From NCBI GenBank assembly GCA_946811185.2, contig OX328112.1, positions 62,001-126,000 on the forward strand: a stretch of 64,000 bases of DNA, written 5' to 3'. Below, in pieces: positions 41,822 through 53,830 of the stretch (position 1 is the first letter of the stretch; each line of letters opens with the position of its first letter). A model generated the notes under the pieces. It saw only the letters and a list, made by a program, of their open reading frames with translations, searched no databases and was not told where the DNA came from. The position numbers and the translations under genes are program-made. The stretch is from Hippopus hippopus. Its lineage: Eukaryota > Mollusca > Bivalvia > Cardiida > Cardiidae.

Positions 41822-43403
41822 TTTCGCTTACCTGAGCACGAAGTGCTCAAGGTGAGCCTTTGTGATCGTGCTGTGTCCGTCATGCATTGTGTCTCGCCCA
41901 GGCGTCAACAATTACCTTGTGTGCACTCTAGAGGCCACACTTTGGGCCTAATACTCATGAAACTCGGTCAGAATCTTTGTCTTTACAATATCTCGGAGAA
42001 GTTCGAAATTGGGTCATGTCGGTCCAAATAGTAGGTCATCGAGGCAAGTCTTAGAAAAACCTTGTGTGCACTGTAGAGGCTACATTCAAGCCAGATACTC
42101 ACCAAACTGGGTCAAAATGCTTTTTTGATGATATCTCTGTCAAGATTGAAATTGTGTCATGTCCTGTCAAAAAGTAGGTAACTCGGCCAAATCTGAGAAA
42201 GATTTTGTGTGCACTCTAGAGGCCACATTTTCAGCCCAATTCTCATGAAACTTGGTCAGACAGTTTGTCGTCAGAATGTTTGTCATGATTGTAACTCCAG
42301 CAAGATTGAAATCGGGTTGCGTTGGTTCAAAATGTGGGCCAAATCTTAGAAAAACCTTTTGTGCACTATAGGCCACATTTTCAGCGAGATACTCATGAAA
42401 TAAAGTTCGAATTTTTGCTTTGATGATATCTCGGATAAGACTGAAATTGGGTCATGTGGGGTAAAGAAAGTAAGTCTCTGGGCGAAATCCTAGAAAAAAC
42501 CTTGTGTACACTCTCTAGGCCACATTTTTAGATTGATAATTATGAAACTTGGTCAGAATATTGTATTGATGATATATCTGACGAGATTGAAATTGGGTCA
42601 ATCCATTTAAAATAGTAGGTCACTGGGGCAAACCTTAGAAAAAAACTTTTTTGCACAGTAGAGGCTGCATTTCAGTCTGATACACATGAAACATTATCAA
42701 AATGGTTGTTCTGATGCTATCTCGGACAAGTTAGAAATTTGGTCAAAACAGGTTCAAGAGTTGGTCACTGGGCTAAATCTCAATCTAGAGGCTAAATTTT
42801 CAGTCTAACACTCATGAAACATTGTCAAAATATTTATCTTGGTGATATCTCAGACAAATTTGAAATTCAGTCACAACAGATCAGTAATTTGGTCACTGAG
42901 CCAAATCTTAGAAAAACCTTGTGTACAGACTAGATGCTACATTTTTAGTTTGATATTCATGGAACATTGTCAAAATGTTTGTCGCTGGTTCGATCCCCGA
43001 CTCGATCAATTTCTCTCCAAGACTGATGATAGTCATTGCGACAGGACTCATTCCTCTCTCACCACTGACCATTGTTTCGACGATGGTAATGTGGGAAAGC
43101 AGCCAGTGGCTTGGAAAGAGTATCGTGCGGAGTACTGATAAAGGAACTCCAAGAAAGCGTGGATAGGTGCGTTGGCCGCCGCGATATAACTGAAATAATG
43201 TTGAAAACGGCGTTAAATGTCATACATCGAACCAACGTAAATGTTTGTCTTTATGATATCTCCATGAAGTTGGAAAAGTCAGTTAAAAAGAAGGTCACTT
43301 ACAATGATGTGTTTTACATCATCACAACTAGGATCTTTTTAGTTTTAGCAATCCTAGATGACTTTCTTTAGGTGAGCGCTTTAGGTCCAATGGCCCTCTT
43401 GTT
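41822..43403 (-). mobile_element. Helitron-like element, reversed, ~150-bp units
   Basis: On the minus strand it begins ACAAGAGGGCCATTGGACCT with GCGCTCACCT and ends with the hairpin TGAGCACTTCGTGCTCA. About eight ~150-bp units lie inside, each with ACCTTGTGTGCACTCTAGAGG-like, CTCATGAAACTTGGTCAGAA-like and GATATCTC-like blocks. The unit is the reverse complement of the one in 45293-46708. A SINE is inserted at 42979-43221. Confidence 0.7.
42979..43221 (+). mobile_element. SINE (type 1), 5'-truncated
   Basis: Starts at GTCGCTGGTTCGATCCCC, a good box B, and lacks the box A part. The body follows, then the well-preserved tail GCGATATAACTGAAATAATG and TTGAAAACGGCGTTAAA. Confidence 0.75.
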
Positions 43404-43959
43404 CTTTGGAGCGCTCAACCATAAACATTGCAGAGGGTAAAAATTGATCTTCGGTCGAGGCGGTATTTTCTAGTTAATTCCATGTCATCCATGTAATCCA
43501 AGGGATTCATTCTGTCTCTAAAACTTCCCGAACTATATTGTTTCTTTTGTGAGGTATGTTCAAGTGTAAAAATAATGTCATTTTGAGAAATAAACCACTA
43601 CACCACCTTTTATGCATTGCTGAAAACAGCCTACGATTACGTTAAGGTAGCTTCGGAGTGGTCGTAATTTAAGATCGGGTTTACGATCGGCCCTTAAGTT
43701 GCGATGTTTTGAGAGAGCCGGCAAAATGCTTACGAGTGACTTAAGGTCGGTTTATGATGATCGTAGCACTTAAAGTGCTTTGAGATATCGGGCCCAGAAT
43801 TGTAAATCGAAGTAATACAAAAACAACGCAATAACTCGTTGAGTTACCCGCTATTTCTTTTTAGGTCGTGGATATCGTAGATATCGTGACTGACTGTAAA
43901 AGCAGCATATGCAGCTCAAAATCTGACTTTTGTTTGGGTTGCAGTGGCGAATCTTTATT

Positions 43960-44191
43960 GAATTGATTGATAAAAAGGTGTTTTACGCCGCTTTCGACAT
44001 TATTTCAGTCATATCACGGCGACAGCTCACATATTCATGTATTTCCTTGGTTTTACCAGGACTTAGCTTGGGCTCTGAAGTGTCTCGCTCAAGGGAACTC
44101 CAACAAAAAACCCAGTGGATCCAGTGAGGCTCAAACGCTGGGTCTAGAGGTTACGAATCTTACACTTTACAATTGAGCCACACAGGACCCT
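43960..44191 (-). mobile_element. tRNA-derived SINE (type 2)
   Basis: Head on the minus strand: GGTCCTGTGTGGCTCAATTG (box A) and GCGTTTGAGCCTC (box B region). The body contains TTCAGAGCCCAAGCTAAG-like sequence, and the tail GTGATATGACTGAAATAATG and TCGAAAGCGGCGTAAAACAC is complete. Reference copy for this type. Confidence 0.8.
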
Positions 44192-44219
44192 GGCGAAGTC
44201 TTTAAATCCGGGCCAACCT

Positions 44220-44676
44220 GTCAATTATGCTATGACAACCTATTTCTTCTTTATTCTGATTCATTAGCAGTCATACCCATTGATTTTAATGGTTCCTACA
44301 GTTTAGAGATACGGTAAATTTTTTTTAAGCTGTTTTTTCGAACCATTTTCTTGTAAGTATTCAAGAAAGGTATTTGGCGACACTGAATAATGGTTAATGA
44401 TGGTGTATGCCGATGACAACCCCTAATAAAGTTACGAAGTCCGATTTCCAACTCCGATCTCTACCTCGGGATACACATGCCTAAAAAGGCTAATCACGAC
44501 AGTTTGAGGGGTCTTCTATCGGCCATTTTGGGAAAAACAGGAGACGACTTGCAAAGCTGTCGTCGGCGGTGTAGCCAGTCCGGCTATGGCCAGACCACTT
44601 TTTTCGGCCGAATATGTTATTGGCCGTATCACTTTTTTTTTCTTCTATTTTTCCTACTTTACTTTTTCTATTTAGA
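44220..44676. other. Inverted paralogue of 37285-37560
   Basis: Reverse-complementing 44220-44475 gives GTATCCCGAGGTAGAGATCG, GGAGTTGGAAATCGGACTTC, GGGGTTGTCATCGG and CATTAAAATCAATGGG, all matching 37285-37560 in order. 44476-44676 is unassigned. Confidence 0.5.
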
Positions 44677-44875
44677 TCTAACACTTTACCACAGTCCTTT
44701 TGAAAATATTGTGGGAAAACTAGTAAATGCTGGTAACCAGCATTTTCTCTTTCTCCTACTAAGTTTTCTACCCTTTCCAAAACAAATTTTAATTTTTCAG
44801 TCACATTTATTTTGTCGTCTGCAAATTCTTTCAATTTGGACAGGTCTAAAATTTTGTCGTTTGGTAAAGAGTTAA
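44677..44875 (-). mobile_element. TTAA-A hairpin MITE, reversed, shortened left part
   Basis: CTAACACTTTACCACAGTCC joins the palindrome early (the CCCGAG...GAAAG stretch is lost). The centre GCTGGTAACCAGC and right end TCGTTTGGTAAAGAGTTAA are intact. Confidence 0.8.
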
Positions 44876-44885
44876 TATTTAACCA

Positions 44886-45173
44886 CAGGCCTTTGAAGCT
44901 CTATTTCTCTATCACGGAACACTAAAATGTTCCTTGGTCGATCACAGAACACTTATAGCTCGTTGGTGCATCGCCTGTATATCACGGAATATTCTCAAAT
45001 TTCCATTAACACCGTTTCTATAAATAGCACACTGGAGACTCCCTCAGTATCCTATATAGGAAGACTTACTATATACGATACAGAGGTAATCCCCAATATG
45101 CTATTTAAAGTAACGGTGTCCGATAATGAAAATTTCGTTATCCCTTGATAGAACAATGGAATTTCAGAGGCCT
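44886..45173. mobile_element. Candidate MITE with ~30-bp inverted ends
   Basis: AGGCCTTTGAAGCTCTATTT mirrors GAACAATGGAATTTCAGAGGCCT with a few differences. Inside, ATCACGGAACACT is repeated three times near the left. TTAA lies a few bases outside each end. Confidence 0.45.
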
Positions 45174-45292
45174 ATGATTGAACCAATTAACCCAAATAAA
45201 ACTAGAGGCCCTTGAGGGCCTGAATCGCTCTACTGGCAGAGATTTTGCTTTTCATCTAGCATACATCATTACTTTATGATTCAAAGAGGAAA

Positions 45293-46708
45293 ACAAGTGG
45301 GCCGTGATGACCCTGAATTGCTTATCTGGGTCTTTTGACCAAACATGACCCATTTTCAGTCTCTTTTGAGACATTTTGACAAACATTCTACCAAGCTTTA
45401 ATTATTGGACTGAAAATTTGGCCTATAGCTTGTACACAGGCTTTTACTAAAGTTTCTCTCAGTGACTTACTTCTTAGCCCAAGATAACCCATTTTCCCAT
45501 TTTATATATTATCAAAACAAAGATTCTGACCATCTTTCATAGGTAGAAAATGTAGCCTCTAGAGTGTACAAAAGGTTTTTTCAAAGATTTGACATGGCGA
45601 CCTAGTTTTTCCCCGTTGTGACCTATTTTCAATTTCATCTTATTGAACATTCTGGCTGATTTTCATAAGTATTGGACAGAAAATGTTGACTTTAGACCAA
45701 CAAGCAACACAAGGTATTTTAAAGATCTGAACCGATGACCTTTTGTCCCGATGTGACCCATTTTCAAACTCATTCAAGATACCATCACTACAAACCTTCT
45801 GACCATGTTTCATGAGTATTGGGCTAAAAATATGGCCTCTATAGCGTCCACAAAGTTTTTCAAAGATTGATCCCAGTAACCTAGTTATTGACCCGACCTG
45901 ACCCATTTTCAAACTCGTCCAAGATATTTTCAAAGTAAACATTCTGACTAACTTTCAAGTTTTTGACAAAAATGTGGCCTTTAGAGCGTAAAGAAGGTTT
46001 TTCTAAGATTTGACCTAGTTTTTGACTAGACATGCCCCATTTTCAAACTCGTTTGACCAACTTTCAAGAGTTTTGGACTGAAAATATGGCCTGTAGAACG
46101 TACACAAGGTTTTTCTAAGATTTGACCTAGTGACCTAGTTTTTGGCTCGACATGACTAACTTTTGAACTCATCTGAGATATCATCAAGACAAACATTCTG
46201 ACCAACTTTCCAGAGTATTGCACAGAATATGTGGCCTGTAGAAAGAACGGTTTTTCTAAGATTTGACCTAGTGACCAAGTTTCTGACCCATTTTCAAACT
46301 CATTCCAGATACATGTATTATCAAGAAAAACATTCTGACTAAATTTCAAGAGTTTTGGTCAGAAAATATGGCTTCTACAGCGTAGACAATGTTTTTTCTA
46401 AAATATGACCTAGTGACCTAGTTTTTGACCAGACATGACCCATTTTCAATTTGTCCGAGATATCATCAAGACAAACATTCTGACCAAGTTTCATGAGTAT
46501 CGTACTGAAAATGTGCCCCCTCAAGCTAAAAGTTGACGACGCATGACAGACACAGCATGATCTCAAAAGCTCACCTTCGGCAATTTGTGCTCAAGTGATC
46601 TAAAAAAATGTGGCCCCTAGAGCATACAAAAGCTAAAAGTTGACGACGCATGACAGACACAGCATGATCACAAAAGCTCACCTTCGGCAATTTGTGCTCA
46701 AGTGATCT
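45293..46708 (+). mobile_element. Helitron-like element nested in the 45-56 kb element
   Basis: Starts ACAAGTGGGCCGTGATGACC. About eight ~150-bp units follow, with CAAACATTCTGACCAA, AAAATGTGGCCTCTAGAG and GATTTGACCTAGTGACCTAG. It ends in GACGCATGACAGACACAGC, GCTCACCTTCGGC and GTGCTCAAGTGATCTAAAAA. That end block is present twice, at ~46515-46607 and ~46630-46708. Confidence 0.75.
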
Positions 46709-47835
46709 AAAAAAAAAAAAGCAAACACCCACAAAAACAAAGGGAAGGGGGTTGCAATTGGGCCTGAATCCCCTAAAACAGCGTAGTAAATTAGTAAATA
46801 GGCAGAGTAAATTGAACCTTTGAATTCAGTCAAATTTTATAGGGTTCTAAGTACTCACTGTATAAAACAATTCCTGTAATTTTCAAAGAAATGTGACCAA
46901 TAATACAGACTGTGGTGTGTAAAAAAGACTAAGTCATCAAATGGCTGCTTTTCCTAAACTGATAGCTGAATTTTCTTCAATTTTGATAAGGTTTAAATCT
47001 TGATAATACTAATGATCAGTGCAAGTTTCAAAAGAACTGAATCAAAAATGTGGACTTAATCATGTTAAAAAAAAATGTATATTTTCAACTTAAAAGGCTG
47101 ATTTTCCCTTACTAACTGTCCGATTTTATTTTTTAAATCAGGTTCAAGATAGGGATAAGTTCAAGATAACATAAAGCAGCCGAGCAAATTTTCATGGAAT
47201 GAAAATCAATGAAAAATGTGGACTTTATTGAATAAGCAAGAAATATTAATTTTCAATTTTAAATGGCTACTTTTCCCTTACCATTCGTCAGGTTCTTTTC
47301 CACATCAATAAGATTCAAGCCATTGATGATTTAAAGCAACTGTGCAAGTTTTATGAAAGGAAGTGTCTAGGGGTACGGATCCGTTTCTCTTAGCCTGCTA
47401 GTCTAGGGATACGGATCCGTATCTCTAGCATTTCCGATAAGGCCCGGCTAGAGGTATGGTTATAACAAGGTTTGATGGAATCTTAGTTTAAACATCCTGA
47501 TTATCGTATAGAAATACGAAACAGGTATTGTTATTGTACAGAAATTAGCCCTGTCGTGTATTCGCCGTTTAAAAAGCAGGGATGTACGATCCCTGTTTAA
47601 AGGGAATACAAATTCTGATATGGACACGGCAATTTTAACTATGATAATTAATATATGACTCAAGCAGTGGCAAATAGGGGTTTGTAATTTTTCGTTGTAA
47701 TGCACTGTAATATGATACTGATGCAGTAATCATGTATTTTTTTAACACCCTGGTACCTGGATTTGGTTTGTTTCTCGAATTAAACGGTAGTTCCGATCAA
47801 TTAGGCCTACTAGAAATACCGGAATACACTTAATG

Positions 47836-47880
47836 ACCGGAAAATGCAGGAAAATGCCGAAAAACGCTGGAAAACACACG
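47836..47880. repeat. Short GGAAAA(T/C)GC repeat
   Basis: CCGGAAAATGCAGGAAAATGC and CGAAAAACGCTGGAAAACAC give four ~11-bp units. Confidence 0.5.
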
Positions 47881-48606
47881 AAATATGGCAAAGGTAACAA
47901 GACGTTTCGCCCCCAAGACGTTTCCCCCGTGGTCGATTCCTCCCTGGTTGTTTCGCCCCTATTTTTCACTCATAGTCGTTTCGCCTCCGAACACTAGTCG
48001 TTTCGCCCCCAAACCATTTCCTCCCCTAGTCGTTTCGCCCCCAAACCACAGCAATGAGAGAGAGAGAGACAGAGAAAATAATGGTTCGTTCGAAATACTT
48101 TGAATGACAATGTTAATAATGAATTATGACTTCGAATGACAATGAAAATTATGAATTATGACATTGATTATCAATACTGAGGAATAGGAAAACAGAAAGG
48201 AAAAACAGGAAGTAAGAAATTATATCTGTTTACTGATGTCGGCGGCCTTTGTAGTCTTTCATAAAAATAAACTGAAGTATCATATTGTATTGTATTGTAC
48301 TTGGGTGTAATGTGTTATGTTTATGGAAAAACTTTGATTGCCATACAGAACAGGGTTAGTGTTTGCTATATCATTTATTTACGCACAATTAACTTTATTA
48401 GCATGCTAAAAAAACACGTTTAGATTAATTCCGTTCATCACCTTGTGTATTGAGTTTGAGTCAATACACCCTCGATGTTCACTTAACTAATGCGATTATT
48501 GGCAAGGTGTGAAAACACTCGCTCAATGCAAAATTAATCGTTTTTAATTATCTGCCTAGCACCTTTACCAGTTAAGTGTTTTAGATTGGTCAGTTGGATA
48601 TTCAAT

Positions 48607-48812
48607 TCTTAGGGCGCTAAGCGCGACTCACGGACCTTAAGCGGACAGTGTAGATCAAGATCAGACAGCACAGAACATGCAGTATGATCGTTGATCTTCG
48701 CTATCGGTTAAGGAGGTATTGTTCCCAAAAAGTTACCTGTGAAAATAGCAGCATTTAGGTTTTTACTTTCGGCTCAAAAGTTTAGTTTCACTTATCTAGC
48801 AGGGTAAGCATT
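48607..48812. mobile_element. TTAA-C-related hairpin repeat (subtype 2)
   Basis: TTAGGGCGCTAAGCGCGACT, AGTGTAGATCAAGATCAGAC with its worn partner, and TATCTAGCAGGGTAAGC. Same layout as 7785-7990. Confidence 0.55.
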
Positions 48813-48827
48813 AACAGTGTCGACGAT

Positions 48828-49075
48828 TGATTGTTTGTACATGGTGTTTAATGCCGTTTAAAACATTATTTTAGTTATATCGCGGCGACAAGTGCACCTA
48901 TCCATGCTTTCCTGGATTTTCTTTCACCAGTACTCCGCACACTATTCTTTCCAAGCTACTGGCCGCGTTCCCACATAACCATCGTCGAATCAATGGTCAG
49001 CGGTGAGAGAGGAATGAATCCTGTCGAAATGCCTATCATCAATCCTCGGAAAGAAATCGGCCGAGCCGGGGATCA
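48828..49075 (-). mobile_element. SINE (type 1), head-truncated
   Basis: The tail (ATGGTGTTTAATGCCG, TTAGTTATATCGCGGCG) and body match 5455-5757. The head side stops at CCGAGCCGGGGATCAGC, just into box B. Confidence 0.7.
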
Positions 49076-49828
49076 GCAATGTTAACGAGCAACGGCTGTA
49101 AAGGGTAAACTTGTCAAATTAGTTTATCTTTTGTTTCAAGTTTGTATACGATCCGTGCTTAAAGTATACTAACTAAAGCGGAAAATTTTGTTTTGTGCAT
49201 TGCATGTCAGAATGAAGTAAATGATCGACGCCATTCGACCGCAGTAACGACTTTGTATTTACTTCTCTTTCAACTACAAGGTTATCTTTCAAAAATTTCA
49301 TGACATCTACAATTGTTCTCTGGTCAAAAGAGTCCAATGTGTTGCCGCTCAGATAAATTTTCAACACGTGCCGTCATAATGCTAAATTTAACCCGATTAT
49401 CAATGCGTTAATTACGTATTACGCAATCGATGCCATTTCGGCTGTGCTACTGTGAAGTTGAGTTGTTGATTACGCCAACCCTTTCTCGCATTATGCATCA
49501 CTTTAAGTTTTTTAACAGTATTTTGAAGATACATAACAGGTTAAGTGCTTTTTCTAACAAAACCTTGATGTCCGCGTCAAATTTTATCAAAAGCCATGGA
49601 TGCGTTTGTATATCTTTATATAGAAAAACAAATGTATATATAATAAGATTTCAATATCTTGATTAGTCATTTATCCTTCTTAGGTTCGTTGGGAATAGGA
49701 TAGATTGATATCATGGGTACGTGTGCGCGTTTACAAGGAGAGAGAGAGATAGAGAGAGAGAGATAGAGAGGCGCAGTACGGGGATTCATTAATAAAATTC
49801 TTTTGCTCTCTTTTAAATCAAAATAACC
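49076..49828. other. Unassigned, with a (GA)n tract
   Basis: GAGAGAGAGATAGAGAGAGA-type sequence lies at 49737-49771. Nothing else is recognised. Confidence 0.3.
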
Positions 49829-50011
49829 TTAACCTTTTACCACACAAAAAACAAATTCTAACGATCTTGAAGACGGCTTTCGAAGACATTGTGCAGAAAG
49901 GAGAAAATGCAGGTAGCCAGAATTTTCTACTTTTTCCACAGTGATTTCCATTTCAAAGGAAAATGCTGCTTACTGAACGACTGCAAATGTTTTGCTTTGC
50001 GAAAGAGTTCA
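49829..50011 (-). mobile_element. TTAA-A hairpin MITE, reversed, diverged
   Basis: TTAACCTTTTACCACACAAA, a worn palindrome (GGAGAAAATGCAGGTAGCC), and GCGAAAGAGTTCA. Confidence 0.65.
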
Positions 50012-50235
50012 GACTTGGGGATAGATATGGGTATAACATAATGAGTTCAGGTCATATACAAAAAAATTAAAACGCACCATTATCGTGTTTAAGATGACTA
50101 AAAGTTCTAAGATGTAGTTTTATTGGGTAGGGGGCGAAACGACTAGGGGGGAAACAACAAGGTGGGCGAAACGACTAGGAAAAGACCAGGGAGGAAACGT
50201 CCTGGGGGCGAAACGACTAGGGGAGGAAATGTTTT

Positions 50236-52004
50236 TGGTGTTGGAGAAGGAAGCTATCAACCTATACTCGTCGAAAACCACTTTAATTCGCCGAAAAATA
50301 TCATTAATGCTGTCTCATCCTTTTCCAATTTTATCGGCGACAGCCGTCTCACATCACTTACGAAAATTGCGGGGGTGGGGGTTAGGACGTTACCCTTTAT
50401 TCGTCTCAACCACCTAAATATGGCCGGAATTCACCATTGAGGATACCTCATCTGTTGTATACAGTATAGATAGGAACACCTTTAAACGCCACAAAAAATG
50501 CGTTGATGATACATCTACTTCTGGTGATTTCTTCTCCGAAAAAAAAAAACACCTGAACACAGGATCGTCCGCAGCAAACTGCGTAAATTGTGGGTGGAGA
50601 TATAGTACTGATATTTTGAATACCGTATTACCTAAACTTGCCTCACTGAACTACCGAAAATCAGCCAAGTGTGTCGGAAAAGACTGGAAAGGGCAAAATG
50701 TGGTAGATTGGTTTGGGTTTAACCATACCCCCCCCCCCATATCAAATGTTTGTAATGCAGTTCTGAGTGTTTTTTGGTGAGCCATCATTAGGTGTTTTTC
50801 AGTCTTTCTAGTGACCCGATCTGATCTTATTTTTGTAATTGTTCCTCCACTGTACATAGAGTCCTGTAGAAAAGGTAGAATGCAGTACTTTCTGATACTA
50901 TCTCAGTTTATGTTCAGAAATTAAAGAGTTATGTATAAAATGCGAAAGAAACGTCGCGGTGCAAATAAGTAGATCTATTTATCACATTGGACAGACATCA
51001 AAACCTCCAATCGATTTACAATCTAATTCCTCTTTACCAAATTTTTCTGTAACAGAAACTACCGTAAATCAGGATCCTGCGTCGCTCAGTCCTTATGCTG
51101 TGTTTCCATAAGCCACTATGCCCATGATTTGAGAGAAGCATGGAGAGCGTTTGGGGTCGTGGTATCGGATTGCATTGATCTCAAGGGAACTTGGTGCTAT
51201 TGGGATGGCCGTAAGGACCGTGACAGAATTTTTGACAGTCAAAAAGTTTGATACGACAACATCGATTTAATATTATGTGGTAGATCAGGGAAATCATAGC
51301 AGAAATTAGGAAAACTTAACAGGCCATAACCCGGCGCATCAGACCATGATGGTCTATCATGGGTGATCGTCATTAACTTGAAATACAATGCAGTATGTTT
51401 CACTGCTTCTTATCTCATCAGTACTCTGTTAAGAAGTTGGTAATATTGTTTCAACAGCTGCCTTCGATTAACACTTCACTATGGTTTCACTGAGCAGGAC
51501 TGATTTTTTTTTTATCTTTCTCCTCTCTTCCATTCGATTTCTAACAAAGGTATACAAAAACAGCCAACTCATCGTGTTCATCTCTTGGATGCACAGCTTG
51601 TTTCGGATCTATATTGAATATTTGGAGAGGATGAGAGGATGGATTGAGTTTCTTCCATTTGTCGTTGCCGCAGATGGATGGATCTAGTTGTACCCAAATC
51701 ACGGGCAAAGCGTGATAATCTCAATCAAATCGTTGACAAAAGTCGTAGCAGAGCTAACAAACTTGATAACGTAAGGGTTCTGAACGGAACTTGACAAATC
51801 ATGATAGCAGAACTTTTAAAGAGAACGAAATGAAATTGCGGCATATCCTGACCAGAATAATTTAGATTTTGAAACACATCGCTGAAGCTGGTGACAAAAT
51901 GTACTGAGAGCGTTTTAAAGCATGGGGAAGCAAACTTAATGCATTAAATTGTGCAGTTCTGTGATGATTTTGAAATTGTGAAATCGTGTTTATCTCAGTG
52001 CAGC
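50236..52004. other. No recognised element
   Basis: 1.8 kb of Mutator-like interior. 51575-51800 is weakly similar to 38560-38725. A Helitron-like left-end scrap (CAGACCATGATGGTCTATC) lies at 51340. A C run is at 50730. No domains. Confidence 0.25.
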
Positions 52005-52230
52005 ATTAATAAAGTACGGGACTTGTAACCTTTAGGCCCCAGATTTGAGTCTCACTGGAAGCAGTGGGTCTTTCTTTCATCAAAGTGTCATTGGATGATA
52101 GACTCGTGGTACCGGGGAATCCCATGAGACACTTGAATGAGTCAGGGATATATGATCCCTGAATGAGTGCACTGTCGCTGTGATATGACTAAAATTTTTT
52201 TGAAAGCGGCGTAAAACACTATTTAGTATG
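52005..52230 (+). mobile_element. tRNA-derived SINE (type 2), plus strand
   Basis: AAAGTACGGGACTTGTAACC and CCCCAGATTTGAGTCTCAC (box B region) lead into a body with TCCCATGAGACACTTG. The tail is CTGTGATATGACTAAAAT and GAAAGCGGCGTAAAACAC. Confidence 0.7.
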
Positions 52231-52786
52231 TACCCTATAAATCAATAAATACATGTTATTATCAAACAGTCATGACCATAACCCTTAGCCTGCATTAAGT
52301 GATCTTGAACTTACGTAGTGAGAAGTGTTATAATAGATCAGTACACATATAGGGGTAGTCTGATCTTGTAATACACTATTACTGATTGAATGATGGTTTA
52401 CGTCATACTAAGTAAGCAAATGACATGAACTGTAACGAAAATCACTCTTGTGCTGGTCAAAAAGAAAAGTTTGGCAGGATACGTTAAAAAGCTGTAACTT
52501 AATATTACATTCAATGACATCATCTAAAAATAGAACATAAACTATGGCGGATCTCTAACAAAACAAGCATTCTGATAGTATTGCAGAGCAATACCGAGTC
52601 CCCTACCGGCTGAATATATCGCTGGCAGGTATAGTTTGTGAAACTCTGTGGAGGAGAAAGGACGTATTTGACCCCCTTTCAGAATTATAAGCATCATGTC
52701 CGTCTTTGTATGCAATGCTTTAATGAAAGCCAGATATATAAGCATTTTCCTTGTTAAAGTAAGTTCATTGAAGAAGTTTTACTAAG

Positions 52787-52787
<1 letters not shown>
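52231..52787. other. Mostly unassigned
   Basis: A worn TTAA-C hairpin (AGATCAGTACACATATAGGG, TAGTCTGATCTTG) lies at 52330-52365. Nothing else is seen. Confidence 0.3.
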
Positions 52788-52819
<32 letters not shown>

Positions 52820-53047
52820 TAAAAGCAAATTTTCAGAAATATGACCTTTACCTTGTCAGATGACCTTGACCTTATCATCAGCAGGTGTGTACCAATGGGA
52901 GGTACCAGCTTACCATGTATAAGTGTTCTAACTTAAGTACTTTGAATATACAGAGAAATGACTGAAAAGTTTCGAGGATAAGTTTTCGTGATAAGGGTTA
53001 AAATTTTTTACCTTGACCTTGGACATATAACCCACAGAAGATCGGTA

Positions 53048-53276
53048 TTAACTCTTTACCAAACAACAAAATTTTAGACTGGTCCAAATTCAAAGCAATT
53101 GCAGACGACAAAATAAATGTGGCTCAAAAAATGAAATTTGTTTTGGGAAAGGCAGAAAACATTGTGGGAAAAGGAGAAAATGCTGGTTACCAGCATTTTC
53201 TCCTTTTTCCACAATGTTTTCAAAAGGCTTTTTCTTCAAGGTCATTAAAACTCGGGATTGTGTGGTATAGAGTTAA
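53048..53276 (+). mobile_element. TTAA-A hairpin MITE, intact
   Basis: TTAACTCTTTACCAAACAAC, GCAATTGCAGACGACAAAAT, a near-perfect palindrome, and TGTGTGGTATAGAGTTAA. Nested in the Helitron-like element. Confidence 0.9.
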
Positions 53277-53319
53277 TGACAGGTACCTACATACCAAACA
53301 TGAGCATTGTAAGTAAAGA

Positions 53320-53830
53320 AGTCGGGAAAACTGTTTTTTCAGTGAAATGTTCTAAGTCCAAGGCCTGTAATTTCATTAAAAATCAGCGGACCAGAACGAA
53401 ACTCAAACTTGATCTGTAACTCATAGTGGTTGACTTACACACTGAAAATCAGCTCAATATCTGCCAGCGTTTAGAAAAAAAATCCTGGAAACTGTTTTTT
53501 TGGTGAAAATTTCTAAGTCCAAGACCCGTAATTTCGTCAAAAATCAGTTGACCGGAACGAAACTTGAACTTGATCTGTAACTCATGGTGGTTGACTTGCA
53601 CACCAAAAATCAGCTCAATATCTGCCAGCGTTTAGAAAAAAAATCCTGGAAACTGTTTTTTTGGTGAAAATTTCTAAGTCCAAGACCCGTAATTTCGTCA
53701 AAAATCAGTTGACCGGAACGAAACTTGAACTTGATCTGTAACTCATGGTGGTTGACTTGCACACCAAAAATCAGCTCAATATCTACCAGTGTTTAGAAAA
53801 AAAGTCTGGAAAACTGATTTGCATGTGGAC
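53320..53830. repeat. Three ~161-bp tandem units, two nearly identical
   Basis: Units begin near 53320, 53481 and 53642. From AATCCTGGAAACTGTTTTTT the second and third are identical for about 140 bp, while the first differs at many positions. Confidence 0.85.

Larger units (their letters stand above)
41532..43795. mobile_element. TIR element rich in TTACGATCG motifs, interrupted
   Basis: GGGCCAATATTTCAAAAC at the left mirrors GCTTTGAGATATCGGGCCC at the right. Both flanks contain repeated forms of TTACGATCG and AAGATCGG and AAAACCGATC. A reversed Helitron-like element occupies 41822-43403. The target duplication is not evident. Confidence 0.55.
47894..50235. mobile_element. TIR element with GTTTCGCCCCC repeats at both ends
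   Basis: The left flank (47894-48053) repeats AGTCGTTTCGCCCCCAAAC and variants six to seven times. The right flank (50120-50235) repeats GGGGGCGAAACGACTAGG in the opposite sense. The interior holds a subtype 2 TTAA-C repeat, a SINE and a TTAA-A copy. Exact borders and target duplication could not be fixed; it lies wholly inside the Mutator-like element. Confidence 0.6.

Noticed and set aside
44477..44875. 132-codon plus-strand frame
   Set aside because: Its second half is translated TTAA-A MITE sequence, so it is a shadow of the repeat.
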